This document shows, in pieces, positions 8,273 to 16,462 of a stretch of DNA of 40,314 nt (the first letter of the stretch is position 1; every line of letters starts with the position of its first letter). The notes below the pieces were generated by a model that was given only the letters and a program-made list of their open reading frames with translations, did not search any database and was not told the DNA's origin. Position numbers and translations under genes: made by a program. Origin of the DNA: an uncultured Pseudomonadota bacterium (GTDB lineage: Bacteria > Myxococcota_A > Bradymonadia > Bradymonadales > GCA-2716585); contig CALBXO010000443.1 in NCBI GenBank assembly GCA_937890335.1, forward strand, positions 1-40,314, read 5' to 3'.

Positions 8273-9637
8273 CTACGCCTTGCCGTAGTGGGACAGGAAG
8301 AAAGTTGCGCCGAGCAGCCCGCCGTGGAAACAGGCCAGGTCATACTTCTCGTTGGGTGAGTGCAGCCGGTCGTCGGGCAGACCAAATCCCATCAGCACGC
8401 TCGGAATCTCCAGGATCGTACTGAAGTCCGCCACCACCGGGATCGAACCCCCTCCTCGGATGAACACCGCCTCGGCGCCAAACGCGTCCGTCAGCGCAGC
8501 GCGCGCAGCGCCGACCGCCGGGTGGGTCGTGTCCACCACCACCGGACGACCGCCGTGCATCCGCCGGAAGGTGACCCGCACCGAGTCCGGCGCGAGCTTG
8601 CTCACGGCCGCCTCCATGAGGTCCTCGATCTTCTCCGGGGTCTGATCGGGCACCAGCCGACAGCTGAACTTGGCAGTGGCCTTGGCGGGCAACACCGTCT
8701 TGGCGCCCTCGCCGGTAAATCCACCCCAGATCCCGTTGCAGTCCAGCGTGGGACGGCCCCAGCGGCGCTCGAGGGTGCTGAAACCGGCCTCGCCGGTGAG
8801 GGTCTCCGCGCCGCAACTGGCGCGCCACACCTCATCGCTGTGCGGCAGCAGCTTCCACGCGTCGCGCTCCTCCTGCGTGAGGTCGCGCACGTCGTCGTAG
8901 AATCCAGGCACGGTGATGTGGCCGTCGTCGTCCTTGAGGGCGGAGATGATGTCACAGAGCACGTTGATGGGGTTGGCTACCGTGCCGCCATACAGACCGG
9001 AGTGCAGGTCGTGGGTCGGGCCCTCGACCGTCATCTCAAAGTAGGACAGGCCGCGCAGTCCGTAGACGATGGCGGGCACGCCCGGGGCGAACATGGACGT
9101 GTCAGAGATGACGACGACGTCGGCCTTGAGGCGCTCCTTGTTGGCGCGGATGTAGTTCTCGAGGTTCTTGCTGCCAACCTCTTCCTCACCCTCGATCACG
9201 TATTTGACGTTGACCGGGAGCCGACCGTTGACGGCCATATGCGCCTCGGCCGCGACGAGGTGCGCGTACATCTGCCCCTTGTCGTCCGTCGCCCCGCGGG
9301 CGTAGATCCTGCCCTCGCGCACGGTGGGCTCAAATGGACCTGTGACCCACTCGTCCAGCGGGTCCGGCGGCTGCACGTCGTAGTGGCCGTACACCAGCAC
9401 GGTGGGTGCGCCCTCGGCTCCCAGCCATTCGCCGTAGACGATGGGATGCCCAGGGGTGTCGTGGAGCTCGGCGTGTACACCAGCCGCGGCCAGTTTGTCG
9501 CGCACCCACTCGCCCGCGCGGCGCACGTCGCCCGCGTGGTTGGGATCCGTCGAGACGCTGGGAATGCGGAGGAGATCAAACAGCTCGCCGAGATGCCGTT
9601 CGGCGTTCGCGTCGAGCCAGGTACGGAGGTCTTTCAT
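8273..9637 (-). CDS. M20-family metallopeptidase (dipeptidase-like)
   Basis: The 454-residue protein is a zinc-dependent M20 peptidase of the cytosolic dipeptidase/CNDP type. Metal and catalytic motifs are in place: [39 protein letters not shown], the RGGGSIPVV segment and a late His in CFHGGLLG. The lid domain is recognisable in [18 protein letters not shown]. The enzyme probably hydrolyses dipeptides or related amides in the cytoplasm, but the substrate is not determined. It lies 15 bases after the unknown gene upstream on the same strand and converges on the YceI-like gene. It differs clearly from the argE'-type M20 enzyme at 28919. Confidence 0.9.
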   Translation of the reverse strand: MKDLRTWLDANAERHLGELFDLLRIPSVSTDPNHAGDVRRAGEWVRDKLAAAGVHAELHDTPGHPIVYGEWLGAEGAPTVLVYGHYDVQPPDPLDEWVTGPFEPTVREGRIYARGATDDKGQMYAHLVAAEAHMAVNGRLPVNVKYVIEGEEEVGSKNLENYIRANKERLKADVVVISDTSMFAPGVPAIVYGLRGLSYFEMTVEGPTHDLHSGLYGGTVANPINVLCDIISALKDDDGHITVPGFYDDVRDLTQEERDAWKLLPHSDEVWRASCGAETLTGEAGFSTLERRWGRPTLDCNGIWGGFTGEGAKTVLPAKATAKFSCRLVPDQTPEKIEDLMEAAVSKLAPDSVRVTFRRMHGGRPVVVDTTHPAVGAARAALTDAFGAEAVFIRGGGSIPVVADFSTILEIPSVLMGFGLPDDRLHSPNEKYDLACFHGGLLGATFFLSHYGKA

Positions 9638-9652
9638 GGCGTGCCCGTGGGG

Positions 9653-10618
9653 TTAGGAGTCCAATTGTTGGCGACCCTGCTCCAGCAGTTGGGCAGTGTC
9701 AACCTCGGTCGCCTGCTCCCGCTCACGCCCCTCACGCATGGCGTCGACGAAGTCGGCGTAGGCGAGCACCTCCGGGCGAGATTCCCCTTCGGCGGGAAAC
9801 GACCCGAGCGGGTAATCGGTCAGCAGGGCCATCCCCAAGACCGACAGCACCCCGGTGTCCACGTAGCGCGTGGGCCCCTTGGGCTTGAGCCATGCGTCGC
9901 CCAGTTGCCCCTTCATGTAGCCGGTGTAGGTCGCGACCACGTCGCCCAGCAGTACGCTCAAGTCCCGGCCACCGGGTGCCACGAGCTCTGCCAGGCCCTC
10001 GCACAGCCCCACATACCGGCTGAAGATCGCCTTCTGGACTGGATCGAGTTCGCCGCGAAACGCGGCCTTGTTCAGCGTCTGGATCGCGATCTTGACCTCG
10101 TCCGCATACCCACGCGCCGCCGAGGCGAGCGCAGCCGCATACACCGCGGCCGCCAGGCCGAGCAGCTGCTGGGGGTGCATGATGGGCTGCCCGCGCAACG
10201 CCGGTGACAGCGTCTTGAGCTCTGTCGCCAGATCCGGGGTGGCAAGCCCTCCCAGCGCGGTGACGAGCGGGAGTCCGTACGCGGCCGCGAGGCGCTTGCA
10301 CAGGTCCACCTGCCCACCCAGAATCCCGCACTCCACGGGAACGATACGACGGGTCAGCAGCTGCTCGTAGGCAAACCGCGCGAGGTGCTGGCCGGGATCG
10401 ATGCCGTAGCAGCGGCCCGCGTACCACAGGTCCGTGACGACCTCACCGGGGTCCCACCCCGCCGCAAACCGCAAGTGGGCGCGGGCGACGAACGCGCCGG
10501 CGTACGACGGCTCGAGCTTCTCGTCCTTGTACTCCACCTTCGCGCCGAGCTCGGTGAGCATTCGCTCGGCGATCTCAAGGTCGAGGCCGGCAACTCGCGG
10601 CTTCAATTCATCTTCCAT
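9653..10618 (-). CDS. Unknown protein, mostly helical
   Basis: I do not recognise this 321-residue protein. It is Ala/Leu-rich and looks almost entirely helical, with no signal peptide or clear membrane segment. Recognisable stretches include GWDPGEVVTDLWYAGRCYGID and ARGYADEVKIAIQTLNKA. I chose the ATG at 10618 because GGAG lies five bases upstream of it; an in-frame ATG at 10684 has no visible ribosome site, and a still longer frame would overlap the MepA-like gene. It lies between the MepA-like gene and the M20 peptidase gene, all on the minus strand, so co-expression is possible. The codon pattern, GC-rich at third positions, supports a real gene. Confidence 0.7.
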   Translation of the reverse strand: MEDELKPRVAGLDLEIAERMLTELGAKVEYKDEKLEPSYAGAFVARAHLRFAAGWDPGEVVTDLWYAGRCYGIDPGQHLARFAYEQLLTRRIVPVECGILGGQVDLCKRLAAAYGLPLVTALGGLATPDLATELKTLSPALRGQPIMHPQQLLGLAAAVYAAALASAARGYADEVKIAIQTLNKAAFRGELDPVQKAIFSRYVGLCEGLAELVAPGGRDLSVLLGDVVATYTGYMKGQLGDAWLKPKGPTRYVDTGVLSVLGMALLTDYPLGSFPAEGESRPEVLAYADFVDAMREGREREQATEVDTAQLLEQGRQQLDS

Positions 10619-10716
10619 CGGGACTCCGGGACCTGGTCGGGGGGTGCAGTCTGCCAAATCCTGCGGGGGTTCGGAAGTGGCCATGGGGCGCAAAACCGGG
10701 TTTGCGAAGCAGCGCG

Positions 10717-12651
10717 CTACCGATTGCACTCCGCCAGCCCCGGCGGAGCCTCTGGGAGGCGGAACTTGCGCCGGTTCTTGTCGAACCAACGCGTCCAATG
10801 CCAGCAGGCGTCCGCGCGCGACCAATTGAGGCTGCGCGGCCAGTGGTCGCTGAGCCGCATCAGAGTGCGTTGCGCATTGTAGCTCAGGTGATCGTCGTCA
10901 CGGATGGCCGGGACGATGTCCCAGACTTCGTCCACACGGATCCGGCGCACATCGTAGCCGCGCTGTCTGAAACCCAATGAGAGCCAGAACTCCCGGTTGC
11001 GCTTGCCGTGCTCAGCCAGCCAGCCGCGCCATGCCTCGACGCCGTGCTCCCGGTCGTCCTGGGACAGATCCGGACGCGCCCACGGCACGCCAAATCGATG
11101 GTTCGTCAACCTGCCCAACGCGCGGGCTGCGCGCGCACGCAAGACCGGATCCGCCGACGCCAGCGCTTCGATCAGGGCGGGCACCGGCTCGGGCCGTTCC
11201 AGGTTCGCAGCGGCTTCCACCGCCGCCAGCCGCACGGAAAGCTCGCGTTCGGACAGGTCGATGACCACCCCCTCAAACAGCGGGCCGTCCACGGCCACGT
11301 CTGTCTCGCTGCCCTCCGCGACGAGCGCAAACTCCTCGTCGTCCGGCCGCTGGAACGACGCCACGAGCCGCGGCGGCATGGGGCCGGCCAGCCGCTGGTC
11401 ATACGCCGTGTCTTCGATGACGGAGGCCAACATCCGCCCAGCGTGCACGCCACCCAGGTCCTGCGCGGCGTAGACGAGGTCGCGCTGGACGGTGGCCACG
11501 TCTTCCACCTCGAACCGGGCCGCCAGCGCCTGAACGTCTGCCTGCACCCCCATCGCTCCGACCGCCTTGGCCGCGGCGCTACGCACCCGCGGCGAGGCAT
11601 CCCCCAGACGACGGGCGATGTCGGAGGTGCGCGCGCGCGCCCTGAGCAGCGTCAGCCGTTCGATTGCGCGGGCTCGCTGCTCGGGAACAGGGTCCTTGAG
11701 CCGAGCGACCATCTGCGCCACCCGCTTGGCCTTGGCCCCCTCGAACAGCGCCACGCCGGCATGTGTCCGCCCACCGTTCTCGCACCCCGCCGCCACGTCC
11801 TCGCGCGAGCAATACACCCGGATGTGGAGGTGATCATTGTGCGGCGCAGCCCGGCCCGGCTGCCCGAGAATCGCATCCGCCCGCGCGAGCAGGGCCGGCC
11901 GAACCCCGCTGCGCCGGGCATGGGCCATGAGTTGGCGCTTGAGCGGGTTCGCGATGAACAGGTACTGAACCTGCACGCCCTCGTAGGTCAGCAGCGCCTC
12001 CACCACCGTCCACGTGCGCGCGGCATCAAAACGATAATACCCGTCGTACTTCTCGCTGAATCCTTCCGAGTCGAGGTGCACGAGACCCGGCGGGTCCACA
12101 GGCCGCCCCTGCGGGTCCGTGTAACAGAAGGCGATGTCCGCATCGCGGCCACTGTTATGGCTCACCGAGTAGGGGATGTCCCCGCCGCGACGGCGCCCGA
12201 TGTTGCCGAGCCACAACAGGGTCCCATGCCGCGCGTAGAGCGCGTCGGCGGAGTACAGCAGCGCATCGATGAGTTCGTCCGTGCCGTACATCAGGCTGCG
12301 CGCGCGCTGTCGCTCCAGGATCGCGTACGTCGGACCCGGAAGTGGCAGCTGCCGGCCCTCCACCAGGTACCCGTTGGTCACCGTGCCCACGGAGACGGAG
12401 ACGTCGGAGGGTTCGTCGTCCAGGAACGGGTGGTAGTGGTCTTCGAAAGGCTCAACAAGCTCGTCAGCGGGGAGCTGCTGCGGCTCGGGAATCCTCGGCG
12501 TCAACGACACATCGACGGCGGTGGCTGGGCGGAATACCGGTGCCGGGTCCGGGACGCGGGGCGCGGATCGCGTGCAATACCCCAGGGCGAGTCCCGCCAC
12601 GATGACGCCGGCTGACGCCGCAACCTTCTTTCCGTGCCGCCTCATGTCCAT
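10717..12651 (-). CDS. MepA-like murein endopeptidase with HEAT repeats
   Basis: The protein begins with a hydrophobic leader containing LALGYC, either a lipoprotein site or an uncleaved anchor. Residues about 80-300 match penicillin-insensitive murein endopeptidase (LAS metallopeptidase, peptidase M74), which cuts peptide cross-links in peptidoglycan. The metal ligands are visible: His and the second Asp in SHNSGRDAD (about 165-172) and NDHLHIR (about 272-274). From about residue 310 the chain becomes a series of helical repeats typical of HEAT/armadillo proteins (for example ASPRVRSAAAKAVGAMG and ADPVLRARAARALGRL), ending in a Trp-rich tail. E. coli MepA is under 280 residues, so half of this protein is extra. 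The start could be GTG 12657, ATG 12651 or ATG 12645; 12651 was chosen because GGG lies eight bases upstream. Confidence 0.82.
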   Translation of the reverse strand: MDMRRHGKKVAASAGVIVAGLALGYCTRSAPRVPDPAPVFRPATAVDVSLTPRIPEPQQLPADELVEPFEDHYHPFLDDEPSDVSVSVGTVTNGYLVEGRQLPLPGPTYAILERQRARSLMYGTDELIDALLYSADALYARHGTLLWLGNIGRRRGGDIPYSVSHNSGRDADIAFCYTDPQGRPVDPPGLVHLDSEGFSEKYDGYYRFDAARTWTVVEALLTYEGVQVQYLFIANPLKRQLMAHARRSGVRPALLARADAILGQPGRAAPHNDHLHIRVYCSREDVAAGCENGGRTHAGVALFEGAKAKRVAQMVARLKDPVPEQRARAIERLTLLRARARTSDIARRLGDASPRVRSAAAKAVGAMGVQADVQALAARFEVEDVATVQRDLVYAAQDLGGVHAGRMLASVIEDTAYDQRLAGPMPPRLVASFQRPDDEEFALVAEGSETDVAVDGPLFEGVVIDLSERELSVRLAAVEAAANLERPEPVPALIEALASADPVLRARAARALGRLTNHRFGVPWARPDLSQDDREHGVEAWRGWLAEHGKRNREFWLSLGFRQRGYDVRRIRVDEVWDIVPAIRDDDHLSYNAQRTLMRLSDHWPRSLNWSRADACWHWTRWFDKNRRKFRLPEAPPGLAECNR

Positions 12652-12772
12652 CCGCACATCCCAGGATCCAACCCGCCAGCGCCGCCCGAAATTCGTGGAC
12701 CGGCAGGCTGCAGCGCGGGAATTGCCTGCGTGATCACAGCCGGAAACACGGGCGACACACTGCGTCGTTCCG

Positions 12773-12793
12773 GGTCCGGCTCAGAACCGGACC
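12773..12793 (-). other. Inverted repeat across the stop codon of the TPR-protein gene
   Basis: Two 7-base arms, GGTCCGG at 12773-12779 and CCGGACC at 12787-12793, flank a 7-base loop that contains the stop codon of the upstream minus-strand gene. On the minus strand this could fold into a GC-rich hairpin at the gene end. No run of T follows, so it is not a standard intrinsic terminator. It could slow RNA decay or help Rho-dependent termination; both are guesses. Confidence 0.35.
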
Positions 12794-13689
12794 TCCACCG
12801 CCACGCTCGTCGGCCCAATCAACCAGCCGACGCCCGCTTCCTCTTGCCCGTCGAGGTAAAACAGGAAGCCAGCGGCAGTGCCCGCGGCGAGTCCGAGGCC
12901 AAATGTCGTCCACATCAGCGCCGACTGGCTGTCGTAGTCGTCCCGCAGCGACCTGTACTCCGACTCTACGCGCGTCGAATTGGCCCGGTCGATGGTGTCA
13001 ACACGTTGAACAGCGAGGACGGCGCCCGTGCCGATCAAGGCCACTGACAACCCTGTGGCGACCCAAGCGTAGGTCGTGAGGTTCGAACTCGACTCGGCGG
13101 CGGGCTGCGCCCGCTCCGGACGCACCGGGGCCTGCGTGAACCCAAAGCTGAGCGCCGCCGACTCAAATGCCTGCACGTTCGCCGTCCCGCGTTTGTCCTG
13201 GCCGCGCCAGGTCGCGACGACGGTATGGGTTCCAGGTGCAATCTCGCCGGACTCGTCGCAGGCCCATGGCTGGCCGTCCACCTCCAGCGTGATGTCGGGC
13301 TGCGCACAGACGACCCGCAGTCGTCCGGGACAGCTGGCGTTGAGCTCCGCCCGGTACTTTTGGGCCGTCTCCCGCACCAACTCTGCGGAGGGCTTGGGTA
13401 CAGCGGGAGCGTCGGGCGCCCGCTCGTAGGCCTCCTTGGCCCCCTCGCAGTCGCCGCTCTTCTGCAGGGCGCGGCCCAGGTTGAGCCAGACAATGTTGAG
13501 CTCGCCCTCGCGGTTGGCGGCGCGGAACAGCTCCGCGGCCTCCTCAAACTTCTCCGCTGCGTGGGCGTCGAGGCCCTCCAGGAGCAGCTTGCGCTGTGCG
13601 CGCGTCGCCGTGGCCGTCTCCTGCGCCATCGCAGGTGCGGCGGCGAGCAGGACGGCACAGAACACCACGGTCAGATGAATCCAGGTCAT
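12781..13689 (-). CDS. Exported TPR protein with PEGA-type domain
   Basis: This 302-residue protein has a Sec signal peptide ending in AMAQE, then a TPR-like helical region (about residues 25-75, with AEKFEEAAELFRAA and WLNLGRALQKSGDC). A small beta domain follows (about 115-175, LRVVCAQPDITLEVDGQPW ending in GTHTVVATWRG) that resembles the PEGA/carboxypeptidase-regulatory-like modules common in Myxococcota. Two hydrophobic segments complete the chain (about 205-230 and 262-285). Its ATG overlaps the stop of the kinase gene upstream (ATGA), so the two are translated together. This architecture is often found next to PEGA kinases in this group, but its function is unknown. Confidence 0.75.
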   Translation of the reverse strand: MTWIHLTVVFCAVLLAAAPAMAQETATATRAQRKLLLEGLDAHAAEKFEEAAELFRAANREGELNIVWLNLGRALQKSGDCEGAKEAYERAPDAPAVPKPSAELVRETAQKYRAELNASCPGRLRVVCAQPDITLEVDGQPWACDESGEIAPGTHTVVATWRGQDKRGTANVQAFESAALSFGFTQAPVRPERAQPAAESSSNLTTYAWVATGLSVALIGTGAVLAVQRVDTIDRANSTRVESEYRSLRDDYDSQSALMWTTFGLGLAAGTAAGFLFYLDGQEEAGVGWLIGPTSVAVEVRF

Positions 13690-15596
13690 TGGGCGATCCC
13701 GATGCCAGTGTTGGAGCTTGCCTTCTTCTTCTTGAGCGACACGGAGAACCGCGGGGCATCCGCGGCGCGCACGCGTACCTTGCGAGAGTGGTAGCCTCGG
13801 GCCTTGAACGTCAACTCAACGCCTTTCACCGGAACCCGCAGCGCCAGCGGCGTGTAGCCCAACTTGGCGCGGTTCGGACCGTACACGGTGGCCCCGACGG
13901 GTGTGGAGGCCAGCGTGACATCCACCGCGGTCGCGGCGCCCGCAGCCGCAGCGTCCACATCGGGAGCCGCGTCTGCGCCTGGGACGGCACCGGCGTCGGC
14001 GACTTCCGGGCTCCCGTCTTCGGTCCCAGCGCCGTCGCCCGACTCCCCTGGCGCGGGCTCGTCGCCCACTGCGTCCGATGGCGGCACGCCCACGTCTGGC
14101 TCTGCAACCGGGGCGTTGGACGGTCCATCCGCGACGTTGCCCTCAGGAACTCCCCCCTCCGGTGGCGCCGCGAGGTCGGCGATGTCGATCACCGTGACGG
14201 GCTCTTCCTGTGGGGCGTCGTCTCCCGAGGCGAGCAGAAAGATCACACCCAGAACGACTGCGACGAGAATAATGAGCGCAAGAACGGCGGCGCCCACGGC
14301 GAGCAGCAATCCAAATGCTCCGGCGGACGCGCTGGTGTCCGCCCGCCCCGGCTTGGGTTCGGGCTCCTTGCCGGCCCGGTCCGCCGCTACGCGCGCGTCG
14401 TACTCCGCCACGACATGGGCCGGCATCTCCATGGCCAGCGTCTCGCCCTCCCATGGGTCGGCCCCATCGGGTCCAGGCACGACGGCGACCGGCCCGGGCT
14501 CGGTCACCAACTGCCCGGCCACAGAAAACAACTCGCGTGAATCGAGGGCCTCGGTTCGCGCCGGTTCCGCATCCACCGCGCGCGAGGGGCCATCGAACGG
14601 CGTCGTGGACGCGAGTTCACCCGCGCGCAGTTCGACCCGTTCGCCATCGACGTCTGCGGTCTCCTCTGGGGGCGGGTTCACGGAGGTCAACAGCACGCGC
14701 GGTGCGCCGCGCTCCAACGCGGCGAACCCCTCCAATGACAGACCGCGCAGCGCGTCCGCAAACGCGTCGCAATGGTCGTAGCGGGCGTCCGGATCGCGCG
14801 CCATGGCGATCGCCAGAACCTGGGCGAGGGGACCCTTGAGCAGCGCCTCGGCTACCTCCATCTGCGCGAACCGGTGTCGATTGGCAGCCGCGAGCACATC
14901 GTCCTCCACGACGACGCGCTCCCCCATCATCATCTCCGCCAGGATCAACCCAGCCTGGTAGACGTCCAGCTGCGGCGACACCCGCTGCTGCACCAGGTAC
15001 TCGGGCGCGAGATACGCCACGGTCCCCACCACCTGGTTGCCCATGGTCATTGCATGGGACTCGTCCTGGAGCCTGGCGACGCCGTAGTCGAGCAGTCGCA
15101 GTCGCTCGTCGTCGGTGCCGCTGTCGGTCACAAAGAGATTGCCGGGCTTCAGGTCCTTGTGAATGATTCCCAGCTCATGCCCTTCCCCCAGCGCCTCCAG
15201 GCAGGGCAGCAGCAGCTTCTGGGCGCGCGCCGGCGCCATCGCCCCGTTGCGGGCAAGCTCGTGTTTGAGGCTCGCGCCGGCGAGGAACTCCATCACGATG
15301 AAGGGCTGCTCGAAGTCGCTGGTGACGCCGATGTCGTAGATCGTCACCACCGCGGGGTGACGAATGCGGGCGGCCGCTTTGGCCTCCTGACGGAAGCGAC
15401 GCAGGTTGAGCGCGTGCTCCTCATCCGCGGTGCCGAGGGCGTGGACGTTGAGCACCTTGATGGCCACGTCGCGCTCGATCATCAGATCGTGCGCTTTGTA
15501 CACCGACGCGAAGCCGCCCGCTCCGATGAACTTCTCGATCCGATAACGCCCGTTGATGACGGTATCGCTCTGGAGAATTGAGGGGGGCCGGGCCAT
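13686..15596 (-). CDS. Hanks-type Ser/Thr kinase with C-terminal PEGA-like domain
   Basis: The N-terminal kinase domain (about residues 15-290) shows the Gly loop GAGGFASVYK (25-34), the ATP lysine in VAIK (Lys 47), the catalytic loop IIHKDLKPGN (Asp 148) and the metal motif as DYG (170-172) instead of DFG. HKD replaces the more common HRD, which makes it a non-RD kinase. A Glu/Pro/Ala-rich linker leads to one membrane helix (about 428-455), another acidic low-complexity linker, and a C-terminal PEGA-like domain (about 560-630, starting near STPVGATVYG) in the periplasm. The Lys-rich tail ends in KKKKASS. The ATG at 15596 was chosen because the kinase homology starts soon after; the frame is open up to 15680. 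The likely role is signalling from the periplasm to cytoplasmic targets; substrates are unknown. Confidence 0.88.
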   Translation of the reverse strand: MARPPSILQSDTVINGRYRIEKFIGAGGFASVYKAHDLMIERDVAIKVLNVHALGTADEEHALNLRRFRQEAKAAARIRHPAVVTIYDIGVTSDFEQPFIVMEFLAGASLKHELARNGAMAPARAQKLLLPCLEALGEGHELGIIHKDLKPGNLFVTDSGTDDERLRLLDYGVARLQDESHAMTMGNQVVGTVAYLAPEYLVQQRVSPQLDVYQAGLILAEMMMGERVVVEDDVLAAANRHRFAQMEVAEALLKGPLAQVLAIAMARDPDARYDHCDAFADALRGLSLEGFAALERGAPRVLLTSVNPPPEETADVDGERVELRAGELASTTPFDGPSRAVDAEPARTEALDSRELFSVAGQLVTEPGPVAVVPGPDGADPWEGETLAMEMPAHVVAEYDARVAADRAGKEPEPKPGRADTSASAGAFGLLLAVGAAVLALIILVAVVLGVIFLLASGDDAPQEEPVTVIDIADLAAPPEGGVPEGNVADGPSNAPVAEPDVGVPPSDAVGDEPAPGESGDGAGTEDGSPEVADAGAVPGADAAPDVDAAAAGAATAVDVTLASTPVGATVYGPNRAKLGYTPLALRVPVKGVELTFKARGYHSRKVRVRAADAPRFSVSLKKKKASSNTGIGIAQ

Positions 15597-15682
15597 GGCG
15601 GGGATGATACGTCTACCCCGTGGCAGCGGCAAGATCGCGGCCGTCGCGTGACGCGGGCCGCCGGCGTGTTTATGATCCACCC

Positions 15683-15940
15683 ATGAACGCTTCCGTCCGA
15701 ATGTACATCCTCAATTGGTGCGGCTACTGCCACGCGGCCCGCCGCCTGCTCGACAGCAAGGGCGTCACCTACGACGTCGTAGACGTGACGGGGGACGACG
15801 ACACCCGTGCCTGGCTGCGCTCGACCACCGGGAGCGGAACCCTGCCGCAGACCTTCGTCGGGGATGAGCCGCTGGGCGGCTACACGGACCTGGTCGACCT
15901 CGACCGCACCGGGAAACTCGACAAGCTCCTGGTCTCGTGA
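15683..15940 (+). CDS. Glutaredoxin-like thiol oxidoreductase
   Basis: This 85-residue protein is a small glutaredoxin-fold protein. The redox motif is CGYC in YILNWCGYCHAARRLL, where classical glutaredoxins have CPYC. The glutathione-binding pattern is present: GTLPQTFVGDEPLGGYTDL, with the cis-Pro in LPQTF. It probably reduces disulfides or mixed glutathione disulfides in the cytoplasm. It starts at ATG 15683, divergent from the kinase gene across 86 bases that must hold promoters for both directions. Its stop overlaps the next start as GTGA. Confidence 0.85.
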   Translation: MNASVRMYILNWCGYCHAARRLLDSKGVTYDVVDVTGDDDTRAWLRSTTGSGTLPQTFVGDEPLGGYTDLVDLDRTGKLDKLLVS

Positions 15941-16404
15941 AGATCGCCCTGGCCGCCGACGAACCCTACGCAGTCCACGACACGATCGCGGCGGAGCTGA
16001 CCCGTCGCGGCCACCTCGTTGAACGGTTTGGCGCAATCGCGACGGGGAACGACGCGTCCTGGGTCACCACGGCCAGGGCGGCCGCCACCGCCATTGTGGA
16101 CGGCGACTGCGACGAAGGGATTTTCCTGTGTTGGACCGGCACCGGCATCGCGATGGCGGCGAACAAGATCTTCGGGATCCGCGCCGCTCTCTGTGGCGAT
16201 CCCGGCACCGCCGCCGGAGCGCGGGTTTGGAACCACGCCAACGTCCTGTGTCTCTCCAACCGCACACTGTCCCCCGATATGGCCCTTGAGATACTCGCCG
16301 CGTGGTTTGACACGGACCCCGGCGACAAGGGGATAGCGGGGGTCCGCGAGCTCGAGAGCCTGGACACATCCACACGGTCACTGGGGGTTGCCCCGCCCAC
16401 TTGA
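15937..16404 (+). CDS. RpiB/LacA/LacB-family sugar-phosphate isomerase, atypical active site
   Basis: The 155-residue protein has the fold signature of RpiB-type isomerases: the phosphate and catalytic segment GIFLCWTGTGIAMAANK with the catalytic Cys at residue 65, then FGIRAALCGDPGTAAGAR and NHANVLCLSNR. Family members interconvert aldose and ketose phosphates. Two residues expected for ribose-5-phosphate isomerase B are missing: the N-terminal Asp-His pair is Asp8-Glu9, and the His that opens the sugar ring (in RxHNxANVL) is Trp here (RVWNHANVL). The preferred sugar phosphate is therefore probably not ribose 5-phosphate. The GTG start overlaps the glutaredoxin-like gene's stop (GTGA). Confidence 0.82.
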   Translation: MKIALAADEPYAVHDTIAAELTRRGHLVERFGAIATGNDASWVTTARAAATAIVDGDCDEGIFLCWTGTGIAMAANKIFGIRAALCGDPGTAAGARVWNHANVLCLSNRTLSPDMALEILAAWFDTDPGDKGIAGVRELESLDTSTRSLGVAPPT

Positions 16405-16462
16405 CCCGGTCGGCCACGCCGGACACAGTACATGAGCTTGGCGGGCGCCCCAGGCAGGGACC

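Noticed and set aside
8360-10207. Plus-strand open frame of 615 residues
   Set aside because: It is antisense to the M20 peptidase and the unknown helical gene. Its composition (Arg/His/Val-rich, no motifs) is typical of a shadow frame in GC-rich DNA.
11008-12615. Plus-strand open frame of 535 residues
   Set aside because: It is antisense to the MepA-like gene, whose metal-binding motifs are clear. The plus frame has no recognisable domain.
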